A stretch of 64,000 nt of DNA from Candidatus Nitrosymbiomonas proteolyticus (GCA_017347465.1 AP021858.1:2126472-2190471), one strand, 5' to 3'. Numbered from the stretch's first letter, positions 9,487 to 18,180 are shown. The notes: generated by a model not told the origin, from the sequence alone. Numbers and translations are program-made.

Positions 9487-11220
9487 ATGAACGCACAAAC
9501 CAACCCGATTCTCCGGGTTTCCTGCCTATGGGTTGCCGCCGCCGCTTGTTCGGCCACGCAGGCAACTTGGATCGTTACCAACCTTCATCCAGCCGGCGCC
9601 ACAAGTTCGCGAGCGTTTGCGGTCGATGGGACTCATCAAGTCGGTGACGCCCAGTTTGGGAGTTCAAGACGCGCGACTCTGTGGGCGGGCAGCGCCGCTT
9701 CGTTCGTCGACCTTCATCCCGGAGGGTTCACGCACTCGACCGCCTTCGCGGTCTACGGGGGCCAGCAGGGGGGATCGACGTATTCCTGGCCGAGCGAACG
9801 CGCGACCCTCTGGTCTTCGACCGCCGCTTCGGCCGTGGACATGCATCCGGCGTATGCCAGCTCGAACAACTCCGTGATCCTGGGAATGGGTGCGGGCGAG
9901 CAGGTTGGCTTCGCGGACGTCGGGATCCGCTCCCATGCGACTCTTTGGGCGGGCACAACTGCCAGCGCCGTGGATCTCCATCCTTCTGACGGCGTATGGT
10001 CCGCCGCGTATGGTGTTTGGGGCGGCCAGCAAGTTGGACACTACGCCCGTATATCTGACGGCCTGCATCAAGCTTCGCTGTGGTCGGGCACGGCAGCCTC
10101 GATAGTCGTGCTCAACCCTGCCGGATCGCAAAACGCGAGGGCTTTTGGCATTCAAGGCGGCGAACAGGTCGGCTTCGCGCAGTTGGGCGGAAACGAGCAC
10201 GCGGCCCTCTGGCGCGGCAGCGCGAGTTCGTTTGTCGACCTGCACATTGCTGGAAAGAGTTACTCCCACGCAACGGGCGTGTACGGCGGGAGACAGGTCG
10301 GCTTCACGGCGGATCATACGGGCAGGCAAGCAGCGCTCTGGGACGGCACGGCCGCCTCGTACTTTGACCTTCACTCGCTGCCCCCCAGTCCGTACACGTG
10401 GTCCGAGGCCACCGGCATCTACAAAGACTCCACCGGAACTTGGATCTCAGGCTGGGCGCGGATCGGGTCCGGTAACGAGGAGGCATTCCTCTGGCACGAG
10501 CCGGTTCCCGAGCCGGCCACGTTCGCCGGCCTCGGACTTGGAGTGCTGACAGTTCTTCGGCGCAGACGAGCGAAGACGCGCCGCGCATCGGGTTCTGCCC
10601 ATGCCCGCCCGGGACCATCCCGAAGGACCCGCCAAGCAGGGCTCGCGCGGAATTCTCGTCGGGGGATGAGCCGAGCCGCGACCTCGACCAGGGGGCTTGG
10701 AGTCCTTTACCTGTCGCTACTGGCCCTTAGTGGGGCCGTTCAGGCTCAGATCATCTACAATCCTTCCAACGATTCGTATTACGAACTCGTTGAGACGGCA
10801 AAGTCATGGAACGACTCCCGAGCCGATGCGGACGCTCGCTCCTACCTGGGTAGGGCAGGGCACCTAGCGACCCTGACGAGCGCCGACGAGAATGCCTTCG
10901 TGATGGCGAACTTCTCTATGCCGTTTCGTACCTGGATCGGCGGTTGGCAGCCAGAAGGCGACTCGGACGTCAACGCGCCCTGGGAATGGGTCACTGGGGA
11001 GTCGTTTACGTTCACGAATTGGGGTCCGGGCGAGCCTAACGGGGGACTCAGCGAGAATCACCTGGACATCCTCTTCAACGGCAATTGGAACGATGAAGCT
11101 GGGTGGATCGACAACTACTTCCTCGTAGAGTATTCCTCGGCCGTCCCCGAGCCAGCAACGGCGGGAATCTTGGGCGCAGGCTTTTTTCTCGCTGCTGCCC
11201 GCCGCCGCAAGAGGGGTTAA
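9487..11220 (+). CDS. Double PEP-CTERM exoprotein: HAF-type repeat protein read through into a C-type-lectin-like protein
   Basis: 577 residues from ATG 9487, with AAAGGAG eight bases upstream. Residues about 30-340 are repeats of the form ATLWxGxxASxVDLHPxG followed by GGQQVG, similar to HAF-repeat exoproteins. A complete PEP-CTERM tail follows at about 341 (PVPEPATFAGLGLGVLTVLR, then RRR), but there is no stop. The frame continues through about 30 basic residues into a second signal-like segment (LGVLYLSLLALSGAVQAQ), a lectin-like domain and a second PEP-CTERM tail (VPEPATAGILGAGFF). Either a stop was lost and two genes fused, or the second protein starts at its own ATG at 10666. Both the HAF and lectin halves look intact. 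Confidence 0.8.
   Translation: MNAQTNPILRVSCLWVAAAACSATQATWIVTNLHPAGATSSRAFAVDGTHQVGDAQFGSSRRATLWAGSAASFVDLHPGGFTHSTAFAVYGGQQGGSTYSWPSERATLWSSTAASAVDMHPAYASSNNSVILGMGAGEQVGFADVGIRSHATLWAGTTASAVDLHPSDGVWSAAYGVWGGQQVGHYARISDGLHQASLWSGTAASIVVLNPAGSQNARAFGIQGGEQVGFAQLGGNEHAALWRGSASSFVDLHIAGKSYSHATGVYGGRQVGFTADHTGRQAALWDGTAASYFDLHSLPPSPYTWSEATGIYKDSTGTWISGWARIGSGNEEAFLWHEPVPEPATFAGLGLGVLTVLRRRRAKTRRASGSAHARPGPSRRTRQAGLARNSRRGMSRAATSTRGLGVLYLSLLALSGAVQAQIIYNPSNDSYYELVETAKSWNDSRADADARSYLGRAGHLATLTSADENAFVMANFSMPFRTWIGGWQPEGDSDVNAPWEWVTGESFTFTNWGPGEPNGGLSENHLDILFNGNWNDEAGWIDNYFLVEYSSAVPEPATAGILGAGFFLAAARRRKRG
10666..11220 (+). CDS. Alternative separate gene: lectin-like PEP-CTERM protein
   Basis: The same frame as the long reading frame, starting at ATG 10666 directly after a G-rich stretch (TCGTCGGGGG). 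This start gives a 184-residue protein with its own signal peptide, the motifs HLATLTSADENAFV, GGWQPEGD, WEWVTGESFTFTNW and NGNWNDEAGW, and a PEP-CTERM tail. It parallels the gene at 8494 almost motif by motif, so a lectin-gene duplication is likely. Whether it is translated on its own or only as a fusion cannot be told from sequence. Confidence 0.5.
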   Translation: MSRAATSTRGLGVLYLSLLALSGAVQAQIIYNPSNDSYYELVETAKSWNDSRADADARSYLGRAGHLATLTSADENAFVMANFSMPFRTWIGGWQPEGDSDVNAPWEWVTGESFTFTNWGPGEPNGGLSENHLDILFNGNWNDEAGWIDNYFLVEYSSAVPEPATAGILGAGFFLAAARRRKRG

Positions 11221-11232
11221 GGAGAACGTAGG

Positions 11233-11273
11233 ACCGCTCGCCCGGCGCCTCGTCGGGCGGCGGCCACTTTTTT
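11233..11273 (+). terminator. Hairpin terminator with T-tract
   Basis: ACCGCTCGCCCG and CGGGCGGCGG form a GC-rich stem at 11233-11263, followed by CCACTTTTTT. It is the second copy of the terminator found at 9110, which suggests that the two exoprotein genes were duplicated together with their 3' ends. Confidence 0.78.
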
Positions 11274-11697
11274 GTGGGCTTTTTCATCCCTCAACCCCCG
11301 CCGGGGTTGAGGGTCTATTCCGGGAAGCTGGGAACGAGAGAATCCAGCGGAGATTCAAGCGGCTGGACAGGCCGACACCCGCCGAAGCACCCCAAAACGA
11401 GTTTGGGGAGGCACCCGTGGGTAGTAGGTTTGTTTCACGGGTTGGACATCCGCCGCAGTCCTCAAGAAGGTCGCCGTGCCATGAGCGAGCGGGTTCCCCG
11501 GTTAACCGCCTCCGAGATCGAAAAGTACATGGCCGGGGTGGCTTTAGTACCTGAACGAGTCCCTCAACCCCATGGGGATTGAGGGATGAGAAACTGAGCG
11601 CGAAGGAGGCCCACCTCGCGCTCGATAATCCTATCGCCCCCTGAGCGAGTGCAGCTAGGTATCGCGCCCTCCAGACTCTGAGGGTTTAGGAAGCGGA
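11274..11697. other. Intergenic stretch with two CCCTCAACCCC palindromes
   Basis: About 420 bases. CCCTCAACCCC/GGGGTTGAGGG (11288-11313, loop of four) and CCCTCAACCCC/GGGGATTGAGGG (11561-11585, one bulge) are two copies of one palindrome. Between them an ATG at 11480 opens 34 codons (RVPRLTASEIEKYMA) that faintly recall the start of a HicA toxin, but the frame ends in the palindrome and lacks the rest of the family. I do not call a gene here. Confidence 0.5.
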
Positions 11698-12444
11698 TCA
11701 GAACACCGATGCGTCGGCGCGGCCGTTGAACCAGCCGTTGTCCTTAGCTCCGTTGCCATCGAAGTCGTCGAGCGCCTTGGGGTCCTTCACGCCCGCATGG
11801 CCGTCCGCGTACGTCAGGCAGGTCTTGCCCGCATACCATATCCCCGGCCCACTGCGGCATCCCTCAGGACCCGGACCACACTCCGACCCGCCACCGTAAT
11901 AGCCGCTCGGCTTGCCGCTTCCGCGAAGGCTCGGAAGAGGCGGGTCGACGGTGTACTCACCGGCAGTCAGTAAGTCGCCGTTCCGCACTCCACGCGTGTC
12001 CGAGATGATGAGCGTCTGCGCGGGCGCTTCGATGCTGCTCTCCGTCGCTGACCAAGGGATGCGCGAATTACCGAAGTACTGGTAGTTGTAGCCGTACCCG
12101 CCGTACTTGACGCTCGGGTTGTGCGCGAACGATTTGCCCTTCATTTCGTCTGGCGCGAGCGGGCTGGTGAAGATCGGCTCGTTCTTCACGTAAGTGTAAA
12201 TGTGGTCCGGCCAGCGCGTGCGCGGCACTTGGTTGGACGGCGACGACATCATGGGGTAGGCGCCGTCGTTGTCGGTGACGTACATCACCACGCCCATGCC
12301 GATCTGCCGCAGGTTGCTCACGTTGGTCGTTCGCTTGGCGGAAACCTTGGCCTGAGCAAAGGCCGGGAAAAGGATCGCCGCGAGGATCGCGATGATGGCG
12401 ATGACGACAAGGAGTTCGATGAGGGTGAACGCGTGTCTTTTCAT
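11698..12444 (-). CDS. Type IV pilin-like (pseudopilin) protein with H-X9-DG-type C-terminus
   Basis: 248 residues from ATG 12444. The N-terminus [20 protein letters not shown] is a prepilin leader followed by the hydrophobic helix, to be cut by a PilD-type peptidase before the Phe. The C-terminal part contains [12 protein letters not shown], the DGH element of the large DUF1559-like pseudopilin families of Planctomycetota and Armatimonadota. Function beyond a secreted or surface filament-like protein is unknown. It is divergent from the ArsR gene at 12533 and may share its control region. Confidence 0.88.
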   Translation of the reverse strand: MKRHAFTLIELLVVIAIIAILAAILFPAFAQAKVSAKRTTNVSNLRQIGMGVVMYVTDNDGAYPMMSSPSNQVPRTRWPDHIYTYVKNEPIFTSPLAPDEMKGKSFAHNPSVKYGGYGYNYQYFGNSRIPWSATESSIEAPAQTLIISDTRGVRNGDLLTAGEYTVDPPLPSLRGSGKPSGYYGGGSECGPGPEGCRSGPGIWYAGKTCLTYADGHAGVKDPKALDDFDGNGAKDNGWFNGRADASVF

Positions 12445-12490
12445 TGGGGTGTGCCTTGACAGGAAAGTCAGGAATCACATTACCCCATTC

Positions 12491-12533
12491 ATACGCCGCT
12501 GCGTATGATACGCACTTTTGTATACGTATGATA
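12491..12533. promoter_or_regulatory. Probable ArsR-family operator/promoter
   Basis: ATACG...CGTAT forms an inverted repeat at 12491-12506, and CGTATGATA occurs twice (12502-12510 and 12525-12533), 23 bases apart, overlapping the start of the ArsR gene. ArsR/SmtB repressors bind AT-rich imperfect palindromes of this kind at their own promoters, so autoregulation is likely. Confidence 0.55.
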
Positions 12534-12904
12534 TGATGGAAGAGATGAGCGAATGCACCGTTCTCAGTTGCCCGGCCCAGTTTTCGAGGCTCTCGGCCGA
12601 AGCCAAGCTCTTCCAGAGCTTGTCGGACGCGACTCGGCTGGCGATTCTCAAGGCGCTGGTCGTAAGGCCGCTGAGGGTGGTCGACCTGTGCGCTCTAACT
12701 GGGAGGGCGCAGCCAAACGTGTCAGCTCATCTCGCGTGTCTGCGAGATAGCGGGCTCGTGATCGGGAAGCCGAAGGGAAGGGAGACCTATTACGCGATTG
12801 CCGAGCCCGAGATGATCGCGGCCCTCAAGGCGACGGAACGGGTGGTGTCGAAGGTCGGCCACCGGATCTGCGGCTGCCCCCTCCTCCCACTGCTCGAACA
12901 ATAG
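12533..12904 (+). CDS. ArsR/SmtB-family metalloregulatory repressor
   Basis: 123 residues from ATG 12533; a TTG 15 bases earlier and an ATG at 12545 are alternatives. The winged helix-turn-helix is clear: LFQSLSDATRLAILKALVV, then DLCALTGRAQPNVSAHLACL with the recognition helix, and the wing GKPKGRETYYAI. Cysteines at the N-terminus (SECTVLSC) and C-terminus (RICGCPLLP) are reminiscent of CmtR/CadC-type thiolate sensors of Cd, Pb or similar ions. No transporter or detoxification gene adjoins it, so its target is unknown. The two-cysteine C-terminal CGCP motif would be the thing to test for metal binding. Confidence 0.88.
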   Translation: MMEEMSECTVLSCPAQFSRLSAEAKLFQSLSDATRLAILKALVVRPLRVVDLCALTGRAQPNVSAHLACLRDSGLVIGKPKGRETYYAIAEPEMIAALKATERVVSKVGHRICGCPLLPLLEQ

Positions 12905-12961
12905 CCTCGCCCAGGGCGCAGGCCGCGCCTATAGAACACAAGGGCCGCAGTAAGTTCGACG

Positions 12962-15754
12962 ATGAGCGATCCTCACATTATTGCGCCCCCGCCGACACGA
13001 TCCCCTGCTGGGAAGAACGCCTGCCAAGCTCCAATTCAGCCTGAATCGCACTCCAAGCGCAGGAAGTCGCCCATAATGCCGCAGGGAGGAAATCGGACGG
13101 TGGCAGCCGCCTCGACGAAGATGTGCGCACTCCTTCTGACGGATGTCGAAGGCAGCACGGCGTTGTGGGAAAAGGACCGTCGAGGAACGGCCGCAGCGTT
13201 GGAGCGCCACGACGCGATCGCCGCTGCAACCGTCGTTCGCCACCAAGGAACCCTCGTCAAACCTCGAGGCGAAGGCGACAGCTTGTTCTGCGTCTTTGAT
13301 CGAGCTTCCGATGCGGTTGCCGCTGCCTTGGACCTGCAGATTGCCTTTCGTGAGGTCCCAGTGTCGGGTGGCGCCCCCTTGCGGGTCAGAATCGCCATCC
13401 ATACCGGAGAGATGGACGCTCGCGAGGGCGATTACTACGGCCCAGCGGTGAATCGCTGCGCGCGCATCCGGTCGGCAGCGCATGGAGGACAAGTTCTAGT
13501 CTCGCATGCCGTGCAGCAACTTGCCTCGGAGGTCTTGCCTGCGGGCTCGCACTTTGTCGATCTGGGCGTACACCGTTTGCGCGACCTCTCTCGCCCCGAG
13601 CGCATCTTTCAGTTGGCTCACCCCGACCTTCCGTCTGCGTTTCCTCCGCTTCGAACGCTCGATCACCAGGTTCATAACCTCCCGGTGCTTCTGACCAGCT
13701 TCGTCGGTCGCGAACACGAGGTCTCAGAAGTGCTGGAGCTGTTTGAGAAGACGCGCCTTCTCACTCTGGTTGGAGTGGGCGGAACAGGGAAGACCCGAAT
13801 GGCGCTGGAGGTCGCGGCCCAGGTGGCGGATCGGTTCAGCGATGGCGTCTGTTTCGTGGATTTGGCGCCGCTCCGGGACGCGCACCTGACGGAAAGAGCG
13901 CTGCTGTCTGCGATCCAAGAGACGAATCCCGACCTGGCCGGCACACTGGATGCGGCGCTTGCCGATCGAGAGCTTCTCCTCGTGCTCGATAACTGCGAGC
14001 ACCTAGTGCGGGCGACCTGCGCGTGCGCGGACCGAGCTCTCCGGGTTTCCCCTCGGCTGAAAGTGATCGCAACGAGCCGTCGGCCATTCGGGCTGAGTGG
14101 GGAGCAGATCTACCCGGTGCCACCGATGAACTCTCCCGCTCCGGGCTCGAAAGGACTTGTGCGAAGGCTGTTCGCCTCCGACGCAGGTAGCTTGTTCCTC
14201 GAACGCGCCCGCGCCGTACAACCCACCTTCGACCTCCATTCGGCCAACGCGGAGGATGTCGCGGCCGTGTGCGCAGCCCTGGATGGAATCCCACTCGCGA
14301 TCGAGCTCGCTGCCGCGCGGCTTCGGGTCCTTTCGCCTGGGCAGATCAGGGAGCGGTTGCAGGACCGTTTCGCGCTACTCACCTCGTCGGCGAGCTCCGG
14401 CGACGAGAGACACCGCACGTTACGCGGCGCTCTTGATTGGAGCTTCGACCTGCTCTCCGAACCCGAGCAGGTTTTGCTGGCGAGGCTCTCGGTCTTTCGC
14501 GGAGGGTGGAGCCTGGAGGCCGCGGAGGCTGTGTGCTGCGACCCTGAGTTTCCGCCGCCCAAGCTGCTGGACGTGCTCCAAGGTTTGGTCGAGGCGTCGC
14601 TGGTCCTCTATATGCCATCCGAATCGGGACCGGGCCGTTACAGAATGCTGGAGTCGGTTCGCGAGTACGCCGCAGAGAAGCTCGTCGAGAGCCCTCAAGC
14701 CCCTACGCGGAGTCGCCACGCCGAATGGTGCGCCGATCTCGTGCGAGCGGCAGAGGCCGAGTTCACCGGAAGCGACCAGGCGCGGTGGTTTGAGCGCATC
14801 GAGGAGGACTTGGACAATGTTCGGGCGGGCATCGCCTACCTCCTCGAAAGCCGAGAAGGCGCCCTCGGAGCGCTCCAACTCGTCTTGGGACTGCGGACCT
14901 TCTGGATCGTGCGGGGACATTTCGAGGAGGCGCGAGCGGGCCTCTTGGAGTCGCTTGCGCGGGCGGAGGACCTCGACCCTGCGTTGCGAGCCCGGGCAGA
15001 GAACCTCCTCGGCATCCTCGCGCTCCTGAGTGGTGACCTCGACGAGGCTCGCCTCAGACTCGCCGGGGCTTTGGAGTTGCGGCGCGCGCTTGAGGATTGG
15101 GGAGGTCAGGCCGCCACACTCAGCAACCTCGGCATCGTCGAGCGGTATTCGTTCCGATTCCAAGAGGCGCTGGCGTTTTTTGACGAAAGCGTGCGCCTCT
15201 ATCGCCGACTCGAACAACCCAACGAAACGGGCTACGCCCTACTGAACCTAGGATGCGCCTACTTTGAAACTGGCCAGTTCGAAATGGCTGAAAAAGTCTA
15301 TGCGGAGTGTCTATCCCTCATGACCCGACTCCAAGATCAGAGCGGCCTTTCTCAGCTACGGGCCAACATGGCGGACGTACGGCTGTCCCTCGACGATCCC
15401 GAAACCGCCGCCGCACACATCCTCGCGGCGATCCATGAAGCTGAGGCGTGTGGGTACGTCCAGTGCCTGGGCGACGGCTTCCACGCTCTGGCTCGCCTTG
15501 CCCTGTACAACGGTAACACCGAGGTCGCCGCGATCGCGTGCGGAGCGGCCAAGAGGGTGGCCGTGGAAGGCGGCGCAAAGCCGACCCCGATCGAAGGGCG
15601 CCGCGCGGCCCAACTAAGGAGCAAGATCGTCGCGCTTGCAGGAGAAGCGAAATACCGCTCCGGCCACGAGCAGGGCTTTGGAGTTCCCGAAAAGGGCCGA
15701 TTCCAGCTTGCGCGTTCGTTATTGGACCGATTGACAGAAACGAGTGATTCTTGA
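12962..15754 (+). CDS. Class III nucleotide cyclase domain - NB-ARC-like NTPase - TPR signalling protein
   Basis: 930 residues. Residues about 50-220 form a class III cyclase homology domain (LLLTDVEGSTALWE with the metal Asp, GEGDSLFCVF, YYGPAVNRCARIRS). Next is an STAND-type P-loop NTPase (TSFVGREHEV, LVGVGGTGKTRMALEVA as Walker A, LLVLDNCEHL as Walker B, TSRRPFGLSGE). A winged-helix stretch and TPRs follow (LSNLGIVERYSFRFQEALAF, ALLNLGCAYFETGQFEMAEK). The same architecture, with a LuxR domain added, is known from mycobacterial cyclase-like regulators; here no DNA-binding C-terminus is visible. Catalytic activity of the cyclase domain is uncertain. The start ATG 12962 is the first; an internal ATG at 13076 would trim a disordered N-terminus. 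Confidence 0.85.
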   Translation: MSDPHIIAPPPTRSPAGKNACQAPIQPESHSKRRKSPIMPQGGNRTVAAASTKMCALLLTDVEGSTALWEKDRRGTAAALERHDAIAAATVVRHQGTLVKPRGEGDSLFCVFDRASDAVAAALDLQIAFREVPVSGGAPLRVRIAIHTGEMDAREGDYYGPAVNRCARIRSAAHGGQVLVSHAVQQLASEVLPAGSHFVDLGVHRLRDLSRPERIFQLAHPDLPSAFPPLRTLDHQVHNLPVLLTSFVGREHEVSEVLELFEKTRLLTLVGVGGTGKTRMALEVAAQVADRFSDGVCFVDLAPLRDAHLTERALLSAIQETNPDLAGTLDAALADRELLLVLDNCEHLVRATCACADRALRVSPRLKVIATSRRPFGLSGEQIYPVPPMNSPAPGSKGLVRRLFASDAGSLFLERARAVQPTFDLHSANAEDVAAVCAALDGIPLAIELAAARLRVLSPGQIRERLQDRFALLTSSASSGDERHRTLRGALDWSFDLLSEPEQVLLARLSVFRGGWSLEAAEAVCCDPEFPPPKLLDVLQGLVEASLVLYMPSESGPGRYRMLESVREYAAEKLVESPQAPTRSRHAEWCADLVRAAEAEFTGSDQARWFERIEEDLDNVRAGIAYLLESREGALGALQLVLGLRTFWIVRGHFEEARAGLLESLARAEDLDPALRARAENLLGILALLSGDLDEARLRLAGALELRRALEDWGGQAATLSNLGIVERYSFRFQEALAFFDESVRLYRRLEQPNETGYALLNLGCAYFETGQFEMAEKVYAECLSLMTRLQDQSGLSQLRANMADVRLSLDDPETAAAHILAAIHEAEACGYVQCLGDGFHALARLALYNGNTEVAAIACGAAKRVAVEGGAKPTPIEGRRAAQLRSKIVALAGEAKYRSGHEQGFGVPEKGRFQLARSLLDRLTETSDS

Positions 15755-15805
15755 TAGGGTTTAGGCACCCGCAAGTCAGTTGCGTGTCAATTGGGGGAGT
15801 CAAGC

Positions 15806-16204
15806 ATGGGCAACAACAAGAAGGAAGGGCCGTTTTCGGGGACGAGGCCGATCCCCGCGCCTCCGCCACCGCCGCCAACCTACGCAAAGGTCACGGCGGG
15901 CGGGAGCCTCCAGTTCACATATGAACTTGAGTGGACGCGAAGACGAGGAGTGGACCGACACATTCAGGTTCAGTGTTTCCTGCTCTTGCCGCCGCGAATT
16001 CGCAACGAGAAGTCCGTGCCGCGTGTCAGGATCGAGGACGTCGTCGAGGAGCCTACGATCCGCAAGGCTGTACCGGCCGGTTCGAAGGCGATGCCGATGG
16101 AGGTCAAGACGCGGGCTGGGCTGAAGGGGGTCCACCGCGTTCTCGTCGTGGCGACGGTAGGCAGCATCACGGGGTACCGTCTGATGAAGGTGATCGGCAA
16201 GTAG
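15806..16204 (+). CDS. Hypothetical protein with proline-rich N-terminus
   Basis: 132 residues from ATG 15806, with GGGGGAG about six bases upstream. After a PIPAPPPPPPTY linker the remaining 100 residues alternate hydrophobic and charged residues in a beta-rich pattern (SLQFTYELEWTRRRGVDRHI, VHRVLVVATVGSITGY). No family was recognised. It is the last gene before the first repeat array. Confidence 0.6.
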   Translation: MGNNKKEGPFSGTRPIPAPPPPPPTYAKVTAGGSLQFTYELEWTRRRGVDRHIQVQCFLLLPPRIRNEKSVPRVRIEDVVEEPTIRKAVPAGSKAMPMEVKTRAGLKGVHRVLVVATVGSITGYRLMKVIGK

Positions 16205-16242
16205 CGGCCCCAATGCGTCGCGCAGGCGGAGGCTCGGCCTTA

Positions 16243-16662
16243 GGAACGCATGCGTCTCGCATGGCCCCTGCAAAGTGCGCCCACGTGTTCTCGGCAACAG
16301 GAACGCATGCGTCTCGCGTGGCCCCGGCCGAGTGCGCCCACGTGTTCTCGGCAACAGGAACGCATGCGTCTCGCATGGCCCCTGCAAAGTGCGCCCACGT
16401 GTTCTCGGCAACAGGAACGCATGCGTCTCGCATGGCCCCTGCAAAGTGCGCCCCCGTGGCCTCGGCCCCAAGAACGCATGCGTCTCGCATGGCCCCCGCC
16501 GAGTGCGCCCCCGTAGCCTCGGCCCCAGGAACGCGTGCGTCTCGCATGGCCCCTGCAAAGTGCGCCCCCGTAGCCTCGGCTCCAAGAACGCATGCGTCTC
16601 GCATGGCCCCTGCAGAGTGCGCCCCCGTAGCCTCGGCCCCAGGAACGCATGCGTCTCGCCCC
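16243..16662 (+). repeat. Tandem repeat array 1: eight headers, 57-bp period
   Basis: The header RGAACGCATGCGTCTCGC recurs at 16243, 16300, 16357, 16414, 16471, 16528, 16585 and 16642, exactly every 57 bases; a degenerate copy precedes it at about 16212. Read on the minus strand each unit is a 34-bp conserved block, beginning GGCCATGCGAGACGCATGCG and ending near TCCTGGGGCCGAG, plus a 23-bp interval that varies slightly between units. Because 57 is divisible by three, several long reading frames cross the array on both strands; I regard these as artefacts. The same 34-bp block builds array 2 in the opposite orientation. Confidence 0.93.
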
Positions 16663-16678
16663 CGCACGGAGGCCGACC

Positions 16679-17200
16679 GTGAGTGACACGTCCCACGGAT
16701 GGCTGGTTCTCAGAGGCGCAAGCGGCAACAACCTGAGGAGGATCGACGTCGCCATCCCCCGAGGCCTCTTCACCTGCGTCACCGGCGTCTCCGGCAGCGG
16801 CAAATCCACCCTCGTCCAGGACACCCTCTTCCCCCGACTCATGTACGAGGTCTACGGCACCCGCACCACCTGGGCCGCGCACGAATCGCTCGAGGGCTTC
16901 GAGGGCATCGACAAGATCATCGACATCGACCAGTCCCCCATCGGGCGCACCCCAAGGTCCAACCCCGCCACCTACACCGGCACCTTCGACATGATCCGCG
17001 AGCTCTTCGCCATGACCCCCGACGCCAAAATGCGCGGCTATAAGAACGGCCGCTTCAGCTTCAACGTCAAGGGCGGGCGGTGCGAGGCGTGCAAGGGCGA
17101 CGGCATCATCAAGATCGAGATGCACTTCCTGCCGGACGTCTACGTGCCGTGCGAGGTCTGCAAGGGCCGGCGCAAATCAACGGGTTGCGCCGACCCATAA
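16679..17200 (+). pseudogene. Half-uvrA copy 1, 3'-truncated
   Basis: Begins with GTG 16679 behind a good GGAGG ribosome-binding site and encodes [20 protein letters not shown], the same beginning as the complete copy at 19830. It includes the Walker A ([10 protein letters not shown]), the [16 protein letters not shown] segment and both CxxC pairs of the UvrA zinc module. At about 17173 the match to copy 2 stops in the middle of the codon run after CEVCKGRR; eight unrelated codons and a stop follow. It lacks the ABC signature, Walker B and H-loop, so it cannot be an active ATPase. The array lies immediately upstream and cassette A immediately downstream. Confidence 0.85.
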
Positions 17201-17222
17201 GACATCAAAGCCCCATCTATCC

Positions 17223-17561
17223 TTAAGGGATTGGCTCCCGCGATCCATCGCAATTGCAGCAGTAGCCTGTCGCATTATCACTGATTTGGCTACCCTTGCA
17301 AGGGTACATGGTCTCGCCCACCAAATAGTAGCCTCTTTGGCGCACCTTCTGGTGAATCTTCCACGAGTAACTACCGGAATGGCCGCAAGCGTCATTGGCC
17401 ATGCAGTAAGTGACCGTGCATTCGCCGACGATCGTCGCACCCTGGACGCAGTCTAGGTTAGGACAATCGCTAAACTCGTCGAAAGTATAGCAGGGCGTGG
17501 GCGGAAGCGCAAGCGCTATCACTGCCAACGCTGCGATGAGCACGGTTAAGAAGTGTTTCAT
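17223..17561 (-). CDS. Secreted cysteine-rich small protein
   Basis: 112 residues from ATG 17561 with AAGGAG nine bases upstream. A signal peptide (MKHFLTVLIAALAVIALALP) is followed by a compact domain with ten cysteines (SDCPNLDC, GECTVTYC, NDACG, YPCKG, GYCCNCDG), suggesting several disulfides. No known family was recognised. It is the last gene of a five-gene minus-strand operon that also encodes a pseudopilin and two thioredoxin-fold proteins, so it may be the exported substrate that those proteins serve. Confidence 0.7.
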   Translation of the reverse strand: MKHFLTVLIAALAVIALALPPTPCYTFDEFSDCPNLDCVQGATIVGECTVTYCMANDACGHSGSYSWKIHQKVRQRGYYLVGETMYPCKGSQISDNATGYCCNCDGSREPIP

Positions 17562-17601
17562 TGCTTCATCTCCTTCGGGTTTCCCCGACTGTTTGCGTCA
17601 G

Positions 17602-18180
17602 TTACAGATTGCTGAAACCGTCTGCTTTAGGGCACGGCCAACGAGAGTCCTTGACGGCGCCCAACTTGATAAAATCGAGCAACCGCTGAAGTGGTACTCG
17701 AGAAACTTGGCCGTCCACTCGGATGAGAAGGAAAAACGGATTTCCGCTTTTCGCCGCGTTCAACGTTGAAGCATGATTGCTGTCTATGACCGCGGGCCAC
17801 TCTGGGCCACGAATGGTCTGGCACTCTTTTTTCTCGGGAACGCCAGGAATCTCATCCGGCCACCACATGTGCATGATATAGTCGCAGTTCCGACTGTGTG
17901 TCCCTCCTGCGCCGCCGACCGGACAGTGCAAGGCAGTACCTCCGAGGTATGGGGCGAATCCGGGCCAACCTTGGCAGTCGAGCGGATACTCTCCATTGTC
18001 CTCTCGATAGACCATCATCGCAGCATAAATCTGGCGCAGGTTTGAGATACAAACTGTCGACTTTGCTGAATCAACAGACTTCAGCGCGGCGCTCATAATC
18101 AGCGCAGCAAGGATAACGATAATGCCGATCGAAACAAGCACCTCCACAAGTGTGAAGGCGTGCTTTTTGCGATTGATCAT
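17602..18180 (-). CDS. Pseudopilin (prepilin-type N-terminal signal)
   Basis: 192 residues from ATG 18180. NRKKHAFTLVEVLVSIGIIV is a prepilin cleavage site and hydrophobic helix, followed by SAKSTVCISNLRQIYAAMMV, the usual start of the globular part. It differs from the pseudopilin at 11698 throughout the globular domain, which is rich in Cys, Trp and Pro. Its ATG overlaps the stop of the upstream membrane-protein gene (ATGA), implying translational coupling inside cassette A. Confidence 0.85.
   Translation of the reverse strand: MINRKKHAFTLVEVLVSIGIIVILAALIMSAALKSVDSAKSTVCISNLRQIYAAMMVYREDNGEYPLDCQGWPGFAPYLGGTALHCPVGGAGGTHSRNCDYIMHMWWPDEIPGVPEKKECQTIRGPEWPAVIDSNHASTLNAAKSGNPFFLLIRVDGQVSRVPLQRLLDFIKLGAVKDSRWPCPKADGFSNL

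Noticed and set aside
11480-11585. A 34-codon frame (RVPRLTASEIEKYMA) as a HicA toxin gene.
   Set aside because: Only the first dozen residues are suggestive; the conserved GSH block is missing and the frame runs into a palindrome. No HicB partner is visible.
15791-17200. Joining the hypothetical gene at 15806, the array and half-uvrA copy 1 into one full-length uvrA.
   Set aside because: The 132-residue protein has no UvrA motif and ends before the array; copy 1 has its own ribosome-binding site and start.
17223-17561. The Cys-rich protein as a methylamine dehydrogenase light chain.
   Set aside because: The general idea (Cys-rich, exported, thioredoxin-like neighbours) fits, but I could not find the paired Trp context or a heavy-chain gene.
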